Source: Corallococcus soli (lineage in GTDB: Bacteria; Myxococcota; Myxococcia; Myxococcales; Myxococcaceae). Taken from it: 64,000 bases of DNA. Positions within the stretch are counted from its first letter, which is position 1, and each line of letters begins with the position of its first letter. Positions 56,559 to 64,000 of this stretch are shown here, one piece after another. Where the stretch lies: NCBI RefSeq assembly GCF_014930455.1, contig NZ_JAAIYO010000010.1:186001-250000 (forward strand). The letters are read 5' to 3'. A program made the translations under genes and the position numbers. Under the pieces are notes generated by a model. It was not told where the DNA came from and ran no database searches. It was given only the letters and a program-made list of their open reading frames with translations.

Positions 56559-59465
56559 TCACGAGTTCTTGTTGCGAACCGCACCCTGTCCAACAGGGGG
56601 GACCGTCCCCGGGGGGGCGGCGCTCTCCGGATCCCTGCCGGGGAAGTTGGTGGGCGGGGTGTGACGGGCGAACTGGGCGCCCTCGGGGGGACAATACCCG
56701 TGCGCCAGCTGGGCGAACCACGGGTTGAGGGTGGAGCCGGGCGGCGCCGGTGGGGGCTCCGGCGGCTCCTCCTTCACGGGCGCGTCCTCCGCGTCCTCCA
56801 GGGCGAGCGAGTCCGCGTCGTGGACCTCGTCGCTGCTGATCTCCTCCGGCTCGTCCAGCGCCGCGCTGGCGTTGGAGGGGGTGTGGCTGCCCTCGTCGTC
56901 CAGGGACTCGGCCTCGTCGGCGGCGATCTCCTCCGGCTCGTCGTCCGGGGCGGAGGGCGAGGAGGGCCTCAGCATGGGCGGCGTCGAGCGGGCCTGTGCC
57001 TCCTGGGACCCGGACGGTACCAGCCGGGGCGGCGGCCCCTGACGGGGCACGGGCGGCGGTGACACGGCGCGGGGCGGCAGCTGCGGGGGCCGTTCCGCGT
57101 CCGCCGTGAGGCCACCGCCGCGGATGGGCGGCTTGTCCGCGTCTGACACGAGGCCACCGCCGCGGATGGGCGGCTTGTCCGCTTCCAGGAGCACGGGCGG
57201 GCGGGAGGGAGCGGGACGGCCTGGATCAGCGACGAGGCCGCCACGGATGGGCGGTTTTTCCGCGTCGGCCATGGAAGGAAGGGGAGGGGTGCGGGGAGGT
57301 TCGACGGCGGAGGGGGCGTCCGGTTCGGCGTTGGCGCCCGGGCGCGAGGACTGGGCGCGCCCGGCGTTCGTGCTCCGCCCCGCGTTCATCAGGGAGCGCA
57401 TGGGCACGATGGGCGTGGGCGCCGGCGGCTCCGAGAAGTCCTCCACCAGCACCGAGGCCCGGCGGACGATGGGCGTCGGGGCGGGAGACTCTTCCTCCCG
57501 CATGACGCCGGAGCGGCGGACGATGGGGGTGGGCGCCCGCTCCGCGTCGTCGGACGCGGGCGACGTGGGCCGGCGCACGATGGGGGTGGCCGCGGGCGCT
57601 TCGTCCTCCGACGGGGCGGGCCGGCGGACGATGGGGGTGGGGGCCGGCGCTTCGCCCTCATCCTCCAAGGTCGAGCGGCGCACGACGGGCGTCGGTCCGG
57701 AGTGGGCCGCGTCCTCGCCCTGCCCACGCGGGGCGGTGTCGGCGGAGGCGGTGTCCCGGGCGGCGGCTTCCGGCTCCGCGTCCCGCGAGGAGAGCGCCCG
57801 GGCGGAGTAGCTCGTCAGCAGCTCGGTCGGCGCGCCCGGCTCACCCCGGCGTCCTCCCAGGGGCTCCGGTTCCGCCTTCACCGGGAGGGCGGTCCGGGCG
57901 GTGTCGCCCCCGCTGTCGACCGACGGGGCTTCGCTCCGCGCGGGCTCCCGGGAGGGCTCCGCCGCGGGGCCGCGCTCCCGCAGCGGCAGGCCCAGCACCA
58001 TGGGGACCTCGTCGGGCCGCATGTCGGGTTCGGTCTTCACCAGCCGCGTGTCCATCCCCTCGTCCAGGGCCATGCCCATCACCAGGGGCAGGTCCTCGGG
58101 GGCGTCCTTGCTCGCCACCGGCTCCGGGGCGGCCTCTTCCGGCGCGGCGGCGGGCGCGGCGGGCTTCGCGGGGGCCTTGGGGACGGGCGCGGGCTTCGAC
58201 GCCTCCGGCATGCCCAGGTTCGCGAGGCGGTTGGTGGGCGTGCCCGTCATCGTGACGTCGGGCGGCTCGTTGGCGGTGCCCACGGGCAGGTGGACGCGGT
58301 TCTTCAGGAGCGAATCATAGAGGTCCAGCAGCTGGCCCCGGATGAGCCCCGCGTCCAGGACCTTCTCCGCGTACTCGCGGCCGGCGCGTCCCAGCGCCAT
58401 GCGGCGGGGCACGTCGCGCGCCAGCTCCACGATGCGCTCGGAGAGCGCGCGGGCGTCCCCGGGCGGGAAGAAGACGGCCGCGTCCTGCGGGATGAGTTCC
58501 CGGGTGACGGGCAGGTCCGCGGCGATCACCGGCCGGCCGGAGGCCATGTACTCGGACACCTTGGCCAGCGGTCCGCCCTGGGTCCGGTTGCGCTCCGAGT
58601 CGTCAAGGGGCAGCACGCCCACGTCCGCCAGGGCCAGGACCTTGAAGAGGTCGTCGTGGACCACGGGCGGCTGGAAGTCGACCTTGTCCTTGAGTCCCAG
58701 GTCCTTGACCAGGTCGTCCAGGTGGGGCTTCCAGTCGGGGTGGTGCGCGCCCACGAGCGTCAGGCGCACGTCCACCTGCTGCGCGGCGAGCGCGGTGGCC
58801 CTCAGCAGGGTGGGCAGGCCCTGCCAGCCGACGTGGCTGCCCAGGTACATCATCCTCAGGGGCGTGCCGTCCGGGGCGCCGAGCACCTCCGGGTCGTACG
58901 GCTTCAGGTCCACCGGCGCGCGCAGCATGCGCAGCTGGTCCTCGGCCGCGCCCAACCCTTGGATGTAGCCCTTCGTCGTCTGGGAGCCCGTCACGACCAG
59001 GTCCGCGTTCATCAGGCAGAAGAGCTCCTGCCGGCGGATCTTCGACAGGAAGCGGCGGTCCCCGTCCGTCTGGGGGTGGGTGTAGCGCAGCTCCTGCGAG
59101 GGGAAGGTCTGGGCCTCATAGATGAGGCGGTAGCCGTAGTCCGCCTTCAGCTCGCAGAGCGCGTAGCCGCCGAAGGGGTCCGTGAAGTGGGCAAGGGCGT
59201 AGTCCTCGCTCTCCAGCTGCCGACGCACGGCCCGCTCGAAGGACTGGATGCGCGAGGCCAGGTCCCCGGAGCCTACCGGCACCCGGAGCAGCCGGGCGCC
59301 CTGGTACTTCTCGATATGGGAGTGGTCGGGGGTCTTCGCCGACAGCACCACCACGGAGAAGCGATCAGGCAACGCCTTCAGATACTCGGTCAGTCGGCGT
59401 GAGGAGCCAGACGGGCCGGGGATGACGTCGAAGCTGCACAGGAGAAGTCTGGGCAGGTCACTCAA
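56559..59465 (-). CDS. GT4 glycosyltransferase with long repeat-rich tail
   Basis: A 968-residue protein. Residues 1-400 are a GT-B fold, family GT4 glycosyltransferase: N-terminal LLLCSFDVIPGPSGSSRRL, nucleotide-sugar half with LRMMYLGSHVGWQG and VGVLPLDDSERN...GGPLAKVSEYMASGRPVIA. Residues 410-968 have no fold: Pro/Ala-rich, with six (P/A)TP(I/V)V(R) repeats, three to four KPPIRGG(G)L repeats, two DEPEEI-x-x-DE acidic repeats and a conserved-looking end (NPWFAQLAHGYCPPEGAQF). The start is a TTG at 59465, with no strong ribosome site, and may be wrong. The gene is just upstream of aglZ on the same strand. Confidence 0.85.
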   Translation of the reverse strand: MSDLPRLLLCSFDVIPGPSGSSRRLTEYLKALPDRFSVVVLSAKTPDHSHIEKYQGARLLRVPVGSGDLASRIQSFERAVRRQLESEDYALAHFTDPFGGYALCELKADYGYRLIYEAQTFPSQELRYTHPQTDGDRRFLSKIRRQELFCLMNADLVVTGSQTTKGYIQGLGAAEDQLRMLRAPVDLKPYDPEVLGAPDGTPLRMMYLGSHVGWQGLPTLLRATALAAQQVDVRLTLVGAHHPDWKPHLDDLVKDLGLKDKVDFQPPVVHDDLFKVLALADVGVLPLDDSERNRTQGGPLAKVSEYMASGRPVIAADLPVTRELIPQDAAVFFPPGDARALSERIVELARDVPRRMALGRAGREYAEKVLDAGLIRGQLLDLYDSLLKNRVHLPVGTANEPPDVTMTGTPTNRLANLGMPEASKPAPVPKAPAKPAAPAAAPEEAAPEPVASKDAPEDLPLVMGMALDEGMDTRLVKTEPDMRPDEVPMVLGLPLRERGPAAEPSREPARSEAPSVDSGGDTARTALPVKAEPEPLGGRRGEPGAPTELLTSYSARALSSRDAEPEAAARDTASADTAPRGQGEDAAHSGPTPVVRRSTLEDEGEAPAPTPIVRRPAPSEDEAPAATPIVRRPTSPASDDAERAPTPIVRRSGVMREEESPAPTPIVRRASVLVEDFSEPPAPTPIVPMRSLMNAGRSTNAGRAQSSRPGANAEPDAPSAVEPPRTPPLPSMADAEKPPIRGGLVADPGRPAPSRPPVLLEADKPPIRGGGLVSDADKPPIRGGGLTADAERPPQLPPRAVSPPPVPRQGPPPRLVPSGSQEAQARSTPPMLRPSSPSAPDDEPEEIAADEAESLDDEGSHTPSNASAALDEPEEISSDEVHDADSLALEDAEDAPVKEEPPEPPPAPPGSTLNPWFAQLAHGYCPPEGAQFARHTPPTNFPGRDPESAAPPGTVPPVGQGAVRNKNS
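57084..57700 (-). repeat. TPIVRR and KPPIRGGGL repeat blocks in the GT4 protein tail
   Basis: Six copies of (P/A)TP(I/V)V(R)R spaced 14-20 residues apart (57395-57700) and three to four copies of ADKPPIRGGGLVSD (57084-57275). The latter includes a 33-base perfect direct repeat, at 57108-57140 and 57150-57182, period 42 bases. Confidence 0.85.
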
Positions 59466-59505
59466 GCGTTCGCAGGATACTTGGACAACGAGAAGGTGTC
59501 ATCGG

Positions 59506-59555
59506 CCGTGACGGAAGAAGAACGGGGTCCGCAGACAAACACATCCCGTGACGGA
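59506..59555. repeat. Paired CCGTGACGGA boxes in a divergent promoter region
   Basis: CCGTGACGGA occurs at 59506-59515 and 59546-59555, 40 bases apart (about four helical turns), between the GT4 and DUF4912 genes. Each contains the near-palindrome CCGT-G-ACGG. Could be regulator sites; a TTGACC-N17-TAACGA promoter-like pair is at 59560-59588. Confidence 0.4.
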
Positions 59556-59600
59556 GGCGTTGACCCCCTGTATGCCGCGACGTAACGAGGCGAGGTGTCC

Positions 59601-62051
59601 ATGGATGAGCGGAAGGGCGTCACCTTGAGCTACCTGCGGGAGCTGGCCCGGAAATACCTCCGGGAGGGGTCCGGCACGTCCCGGGGACGTGAGTTCGTCA
59701 CCGCGCTGGCCGAGCGGGTGCCCGCGCTGGGGCGGCTCGCGCGCCTGGCGGGTATCAGCGTATCCCAGCGCGGCTCCGGTGACGTGGGCGGTGAAGAGCG
59801 CAAGCTGGATTCCGGCCCGGTGCGAGGCGCGCCGCCCGAATCCGTCCCGCTGCCGGCTCCGGACCTGTCCGGGGCGCAGGAAGCAGAGCCACGAGAACTT
59901 TCCTCGGAACCCATCACCCAGCCTTCGGGCGAGCCCCGGACGCGGCCGGCCCAGGTGGTGACGTTCCCCGCCCGCGCGAAGTCGCGCAGGGAGCCGGACG
60001 ACGAGGACACGCTGCCCATGTCGCCGGAGGCGCCCACGCCGCGCCCGTCGAGCGCGCCGAAGACGGACGCGGCGCCCCAAGCCGTCGCCGGGGCGGTCCC
60101 CGCGCCCGCGAGCGAGCCCCCGCATGCGGCCGAGCCCCTGATGGAGGGGTTCTTCGTGACGAAGATCGCGGGGCAGGCCGAAGCGCGCCGCCATCACCTG
60201 TTGGAGGAGCAGGCGCCGCGCCTGCCACCCGCGGACACGACGCCCGAGCAGCAGGAGCACCTGGGCGTGCTGCCCCTGGACTACCAGGACGACGCGATGG
60301 TGCTGCTCGCGCGCGACCCGCACACGCTCTTCGTCCTCTGGGACTTCAGTGACGCCAGCCGGAAGCGGGCGCTCGACGGGCTGCCGTCGCCGCGCGCCGT
60401 GTTGAAGGTGTTCGACGGGGAGGGCGTGTCGCGGGAGGTGGACTTCGCGCTGGAGTCGCGCAGCTACTACCTGCAGGGCCTGTCCCCCGGGCGGACGTAC
60501 CGGGTGGAGGCGCACTTCGTCGGCGCGGATGGCCGGTCGCGCCGCATCGGTCATTCGTCGAACCGGGCGACGCTGCCTCCGGCGGGCCCGTCCTCGGACA
60601 CGTCCATCCGGTTCCTGCGCATGCCGCCCCCGCCGGTCGTGCACCGCGCGCGCGCGGAGGACGCGCCGGTGGTGCCCACGCGCGCCGCGGAGCCGCAGGA
60701 GCGCGAGTACGTGACGTGGCGCCGGGTGTCGCTGCCGGGCAGCGCGGGCATGCGCGACGTGCCGGAGGTGCACCGCGAGCGCATTGAGACGCCGCGAGCC
60801 CCGGGCGCTTCGGATCAGCGCTATGGGGCGGGGGCCCATCTCGAAACTGGGCCCCGGGCGCCGGGCGCTTCGGACCAGCGCTATGAGGAGGCCGCGAGCG
60901 GAGGGCAGGGCCAGGTCCTGGCTCCGCCCCGTGCACCCGGGGCTTCGGATCAGCGCTACCTGTCCGTGGAGCGCGCATCGGGGGCTTCGGATCAGCGGTA
61001 CGGGCAGGCGGGCAGCGCGGTGGGCCACCGCTACCTGGAGGTGCCTCGCGCTCCGGGGGCTTCGGAACAGCGGTATGGCCAGTCCCTGCTGCCGGGGGGT
61101 GTGTCGGAGTACCGCTACCTGGAGGTGTCTTCGCGTGCCGCCGGGGCTTCGGATCAGCGTTACGTGGCAGGGGGAGGGCAGGGTGCGTCCGACCAGAAGT
61201 ACATCGACGTGCCGCGAGCCCCGGGCGCTTCGGACCAGCGCTACCTGACGGTGCCGTCCGTGCCAGGGGCGTCGGATCAGAAGTACCTGACGGTGCCTCG
61301 CGCGGCTGGCGCTTCGGACCAGCGGTATCTGACCGTGGAGCGTGCGTCGGGCGCGTCGGACCAGCAGTACCTGACGGTGCCCCGCGCGGCTGGGGCTTCG
61401 GACCAGCGGTATCTGTCGGTGGAGCGCGCGTCGGGCGCATCGGATCAGCAGTACCTGACGGTGCCGCGTGCCGCTGGAGCTTCGGAGCAGCGACATCTGT
61501 CGGCGGAGCGTGCGTCGGGCGCGTCGGAGCAGCAGCCCGCGATGGCGCCTCGCACGGCCGGTACCTCGGAGACGCGCTACCTGGGCGACACCGTGCTTTC
61601 CCCTCGGGCCCCCGTGGCTCCGCGACCGGAGCCAGTCCGTGGCGCGAGCGCGCCTTTCTCCTCGACGGACTCCCGCGCGCAAGCGGTGTCGTTACCCGCG
61701 TCCACGCGCGTGGCGGAGCCCGAAGCCCCCACGGACCCCTGGGCCCTGAGCGTGGCGCGCGGGCCGTCTGCTTCGGAACAGCGAGCCCTCGACAAGGCGA
61801 GGGAAGCCGCCGAGGAGGCGCGAAGGGCTCCACCGGCTTCCGCGCCCCCGGGTGTGCCGGCCCCTCCGTCGGAGACGCCCGTGGCAGCGAAGGCCGCGCC
61901 CGCGGTGGACACGGCTCCTTCGTCCCAGAACGCGCCGGTGCCGGCCGCCGTCTCCACGCCGCCGGCCACCGCGCCTTCGAAGCCCGCGTCCCCGGACGCC
62001 AAATCCTCCCACTCCAAGTCCCGGCGCAATTCGCGCCGTGGACGTTCGTGA
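59601..62051 (+). CDS. DUF4912 protein with GASDQRY repeats
   Basis: An 816-residue protein without signal peptide or membrane helix. Residues 1-60 are a helical, basic segment (LSYLRELARKYLREGSG, GRLARLAGISVSQRG). Residues about 230-330 form a DUF4912 domain (LPLDYQDDAMVLLARDPHTLFVLWDFSD ... RTYRVEAHFVGADG). Residues about 395-660 are a tandem array of GAS(D/E)Q(R/K/Q)Y units (separate entry). The tail is Ala/Pro-rich and ends in a basic Ser/Arg stretch (SHSKSRRNSRRGRS). Position before a GH57 enzyme suggests a role in polysaccharide handling. ATG 59601 with GAGG upstream; a GTG two codons earlier is possible. Confidence 0.85.
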   Translation: MDERKGVTLSYLRELARKYLREGSGTSRGREFVTALAERVPALGRLARLAGISVSQRGSGDVGGEERKLDSGPVRGAPPESVPLPAPDLSGAQEAEPRELSSEPITQPSGEPRTRPAQVVTFPARAKSRREPDDEDTLPMSPEAPTPRPSSAPKTDAAPQAVAGAVPAPASEPPHAAEPLMEGFFVTKIAGQAEARRHHLLEEQAPRLPPADTTPEQQEHLGVLPLDYQDDAMVLLARDPHTLFVLWDFSDASRKRALDGLPSPRAVLKVFDGEGVSREVDFALESRSYYLQGLSPGRTYRVEAHFVGADGRSRRIGHSSNRATLPPAGPSSDTSIRFLRMPPPPVVHRARAEDAPVVPTRAAEPQEREYVTWRRVSLPGSAGMRDVPEVHRERIETPRAPGASDQRYGAGAHLETGPRAPGASDQRYEEAASGGQGQVLAPPRAPGASDQRYLSVERASGASDQRYGQAGSAVGHRYLEVPRAPGASEQRYGQSLLPGGVSEYRYLEVSSRAAGASDQRYVAGGGQGASDQKYIDVPRAPGASDQRYLTVPSVPGASDQKYLTVPRAAGASDQRYLTVERASGASDQQYLTVPRAAGASDQRYLSVERASGASDQQYLTVPRAAGASEQRHLSAERASGASEQQPAMAPRTAGTSETRYLGDTVLSPRAPVAPRPEPVRGASAPFSSTDSRAQAVSLPASTRVAEPEAPTDPWALSVARGPSASEQRALDKAREAAEEARRAPPASAPPGVPAPPSETPVAAKAAPAVDTAPSSQNAPVPAAVSTPPATAPSKPASPDAKSSHSKSRRNSRRGRS
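60792..61590 (+). repeat. About 16 GASDQ(R/K/Q)Y tandem repeats
   Basis: Units such as APGASDQRYLTVPR and ASGASDQQYLTVER, mostly 14-15 residues long in the second half and longer and irregular in the first half. Consensus: (A/S)GAS(D/E)Q(R/Q/K)Y-L-(T/S)-V-(P/E)-R. Late units decay to GASEQ and GTSETRY. No cysteine or hydrophobic run; every unit offers Ser, Tyr and Arg. Confidence 0.9.
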
Positions 62052-62077
62052 ACCCGCACGGCCTCCTCGACTGACCT

Positions 62078-63667
62078 ATGAGCCTGGGCTCCCTCGCGCT
62101 GGTCCTCCACGCACATCTCCCCTTCGTCCGTCACCCCGAGTACGAGGACTTCCTCGAGGAGGACTGGCTCTACGAGGCCATCTCCGAGACGTACCTGCCG
62201 CTGCTGCGCGTGTTCGACACGCTGGCCGAGGAGCGCGTCCCCTTCCGGGTGACGATGACCCTCTCGCCCACGCTCGTCACGATGCTCAACGACGACCTGT
62301 TGCGTGAGCGCTACGCGCGGCGCCTGGACCTGCTCTGCGAGCTGGGGGCCCGCGAGGTGCACCGCACCCGTGACGACGCCACCTTCCAGCCGCTGGCCGT
62401 CTTCCACCGCGACCACTTCGAATCGCTGCGCCTCGCGTACAACAACCACTACCGGCGCGACCTCGTCGCCGCGTTCCGCAGGCTCCAGGACGCAGGCCAC
62501 CTGGAGATCCTCACCTGCAACGCCACCCACGGCTTCCTGCCGCTGATGCAGCAGACGCCGGAGGCCGTACGCGCCCAGGTGACGGTGGCGGCGAACCACT
62601 ACCGCCAGAACTTCGGCCGCGACCCCGCAGGCATCTGGCTGGCCGAGTGCGGCTACTACCCGGGCCTGGAGCGCGTCCTCTCCGCCGAGCGGATCCGCTA
62701 CTTCTTCGTCGACACGCACGCGCTCACCGACGCCACGCCCCGGCCCCTGCACGGGCCCTACGCCCCCATCTTCACCGAGCCGGGCGTCGCCGCCTTCGCG
62801 CGCGACCCGGAGAGCAGCCAGCAGGTGTGGAGCACGGAGCACGGCTACCCGGGCGACCCCGTGTACCGGGAGTTCTACCGGGACATCGGCTGGGACCTGG
62901 ACCAGGACTACATCCGGCCCTTCATCCAGCCCACCGGCGACCGCAAGAACACCGGCTTCAAGTACTTCCGCATCACCGGCAAGACGAACGACAAGCAGCC
63001 GTATGATCCGGCCGCCGCCCGCGAGCGCGCGGGGGTGCACGCCGGCAACTTCCTCTTCAACCGGCAGCGCCAGTTCGAATACCTGGCCTCGCGCATGGGC
63101 GGCCGCAAGCCCGTGGTCGTCGCGCCCTACGACGCGGAGCTCTTCGGCCACTGGTGGTTCGAAGGCCCCCACTTCATTGAGGCCCTCATCCGTCAGGCCG
63201 CGCGCGAGCCCCGGCACTTCGACCTCATCAGCCCGCTGGACGACCTGCGCGAGCACCCGGAGAACCAGGTCGCCACGCCGCCCCTGTCCTCCTGGGGCGC
63301 GGGGGGCTACGCGAACATGTGGCTGGACGGGAGCAACGACTGGATCTACCGCCACCTGAACCACTGCGCGAAGCAGATGGTGGAGCTGGCCCGGGACTTC
63401 CCGGACGCGTCGTCCCTGCCGCGCCGGGCCCTCAACCAGGCCGCACGCGAGCTGCTGCTGGCCCAGTCCTCCGACTGGGCCTTCATCATGAAGACCGGCA
63501 CCATGGTGGACTACGCCGTGCGTCGGACGAAGGAGCACCTGCAGCGCTTCCTGCGCCTGCACGACCAGGTGCGCTCAGGCACCATCGACGAGGGGTGGCT
63601 GTCCCACGTGGAGGGCCGCGACAACCTGTTCCCCGAACTGGACTACCGGGTGTACCGGCCCGGTTGA
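62078..63667 (+). CDS. GH57 1,4-alpha-glucan branching enzyme
   Basis: A 529-residue glycoside hydrolase family 57 protein of the DUF1957 branching-enzyme type. N-terminal LVLHAHLPFVRHPEYEDFLEE is typical; the nucleophile Glu lies in GIWLAECGYYPG and the acid/base Asp in VVAPYDAELFGHWWFEGP; a C-terminal helical domain includes SDWAFIMKTGTMVDYAVRR. It would introduce alpha-1,6 branches into glycogen or another glucan in the cytoplasm. The ATG is 26 bases after the DUF4912 gene, so the two are probably one operon. Confidence 0.93.
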   Translation: MSLGSLALVLHAHLPFVRHPEYEDFLEEDWLYEAISETYLPLLRVFDTLAEERVPFRVTMTLSPTLVTMLNDDLLRERYARRLDLLCELGAREVHRTRDDATFQPLAVFHRDHFESLRLAYNNHYRRDLVAAFRRLQDAGHLEILTCNATHGFLPLMQQTPEAVRAQVTVAANHYRQNFGRDPAGIWLAECGYYPGLERVLSAERIRYFFVDTHALTDATPRPLHGPYAPIFTEPGVAAFARDPESSQQVWSTEHGYPGDPVYREFYRDIGWDLDQDYIRPFIQPTGDRKNTGFKYFRITGKTNDKQPYDPAAARERAGVHAGNFLFNRQRQFEYLASRMGGRKPVVVAPYDAELFGHWWFEGPHFIEALIRQAAREPRHFDLISPLDDLREHPENQVATPPLSSWGAGGYANMWLDGSNDWIYRHLNHCAKQMVELARDFPDASSLPRRALNQAARELLLAQSSDWAFIMKTGTMVDYAVRRTKEHLQRFLRLHDQVRSGTIDEGWLSHVEGRDNLFPELDYRVYRPG

Positions 63668-63769
63668 GCGCCCCGGGAACAGGCAGGCTGGCCGGGGGTT
63701 CACCTTCCGCGAGCGGACGAGGTCGTTCCGGTTGCGGGGCTTCATTTCCGCTTTAGCTTGAAGGAATCC

Positions 63770-64000
63770 ATGACCCACACGCTCCTTCCGTTCCGTCGCA
63801 AGCTCGTGACCGCCGTGCTGGTGCTGGCGTCGCCCACGCTCGCCCTCGCGCAGCCCCCGGCGCCCAAGGCCCCCGCGCCGCAGACGCAGCCGGCGGCCTC
63901 CGGACAGGCGGGCAACCTGCAACCCGCCACGCGCGAGGCGCAGTCGCTGTCCTCGCTGGCGCCGCTGGTGGATTCGGTGAAGTCCGCCGTCGTGAACGTG
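63770..64000 (+). CDS. Start of an HtrA-type serine protease (cut by window end)
   Basis: The first 77 codons of a gene that runs off the window. AAGGA precedes the ATG. The product starts with a signal peptide (KLVTAVLVLASPTLALA), a Pro/Ala/Gln-rich linker, and then SLAPLVDSVKSAVVNV, which matches the beginning of the trypsin-like domain in DegP/HtrA periplasmic proteases. The catalytic residues and PDZ domains would lie outside, so the assignment rests on this short stretch. Confidence 0.7.
   Translation, partial: MTHTLLPFRRKLVTAVLVLASPTLALAQPPAPKAPAPQTQPAASGQAGNLQPATREAQSLSSLAPLVDSVKSAVVNV

Noticed and set aside
51801-57062. A plus-strand open frame of about 1,750 codons opposite aglZ
   Set aside because: Leu/Arg/Gly-rich mirror of the coiled-coil repeats; the minus strand encodes the recognisable AglZ.
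63668-63769. Promoter TTGCGG-N16-TAGCTT before the HtrA-type gene
   Set aside because: The implied transcription start would leave almost no leader although a good ribosome site is present, so the match is probably chance.

Overview
The window is a continuous piece of a high-GC chromosome that reads as a myxobacterium of the Myxococcus/Corallococcus type. The clearest evidence is an AglZ-like gliding motility protein (pseudo-receiver plus a very long coiled coil). Supporting signs are a Hanks-type protein kinase, many lipoproteins and TPR proteins, frequent GTG starts, and stop/start overlaps (ATGA, GTGA). No insertion sequence, phage gene, CRISPR array, tRNA or rRNA was found; gene content looks like ordinary core plus lineage-specific chromosome.

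Layout. 1-6.4 kb: an ATP-grasp-like protein, a small His/Cys-rich membrane protein, a lipoprotein with a His-Asp tail, small conserved hypotheticals, a TPR protein and an isochorismatase-type hydrolase. 6.4-11.8 kb: a minus-strand zinc/manganese uptake operon of six genes (small His/Cys-rich protein, outer-membrane barrel, ZnuA-like binding protein, CHxxHCH lipoprotein, ATPase, permease). 12-14.1 kb: a divergent FolE paralogue coupled to a GlcD-type flavoprotein. 14.3-18.3 kb: an RpoH/SigC-type sigma factor, a TPR protein coupled to a long-chain acyl-CoA ligase, and TatA. 18.3-22.8 kb: a divergent histidine kinase/response regulator pair, an SCP2 protein, an AMACR-like CoA enzyme and a secreted hypothetical.

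22.8-29.2 kb: an RND efflux operon (adaptor, pump, MarR regulator) facing an acyl-CoA dehydrogenase across a 335-bp region rich in palindromes. 29.2-40.4 kb: zinc-ribbon and membrane hypotheticals, RlmE, a 2,012-residue thioester alpha-2-macroglobulin, an EndoU-like secreted nuclease, an SDR enzyme and TyrS. 40.5-43.7 kb: 5-formyl-THF cyclo-ligase preceded by a 6S RNA gene with its own promoter, then a TPR protein coupled to a non-RD protein kinase. 43.8-51.3 kb: a minus-strand run with cysteine desulfurase, DHH phosphoesterase, endonuclease IV, a Fic-fold protein lacking the catalytic histidine, an AAA ATPase, IlvE and a MoxR ATPase.

51.5-64 kb: AglZ, then a GT4 glycosyltransferase with a 550-residue repeat-rich tail, a DUF4912 protein with about 16 copies of a GASDQ(R/K/Q)Y repeat, a GH57 branching enzyme, and the start of an HtrA-type protease cut by the window edge. 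The AglZ/GT4/DUF4912/GH57 block is the strongest candidate for an undescribed system: three adjacent low-complexity, repeat-built proteins beside enzymes acting on glucans and beside a motility scaffold. Links between these parts are inferred from position only.
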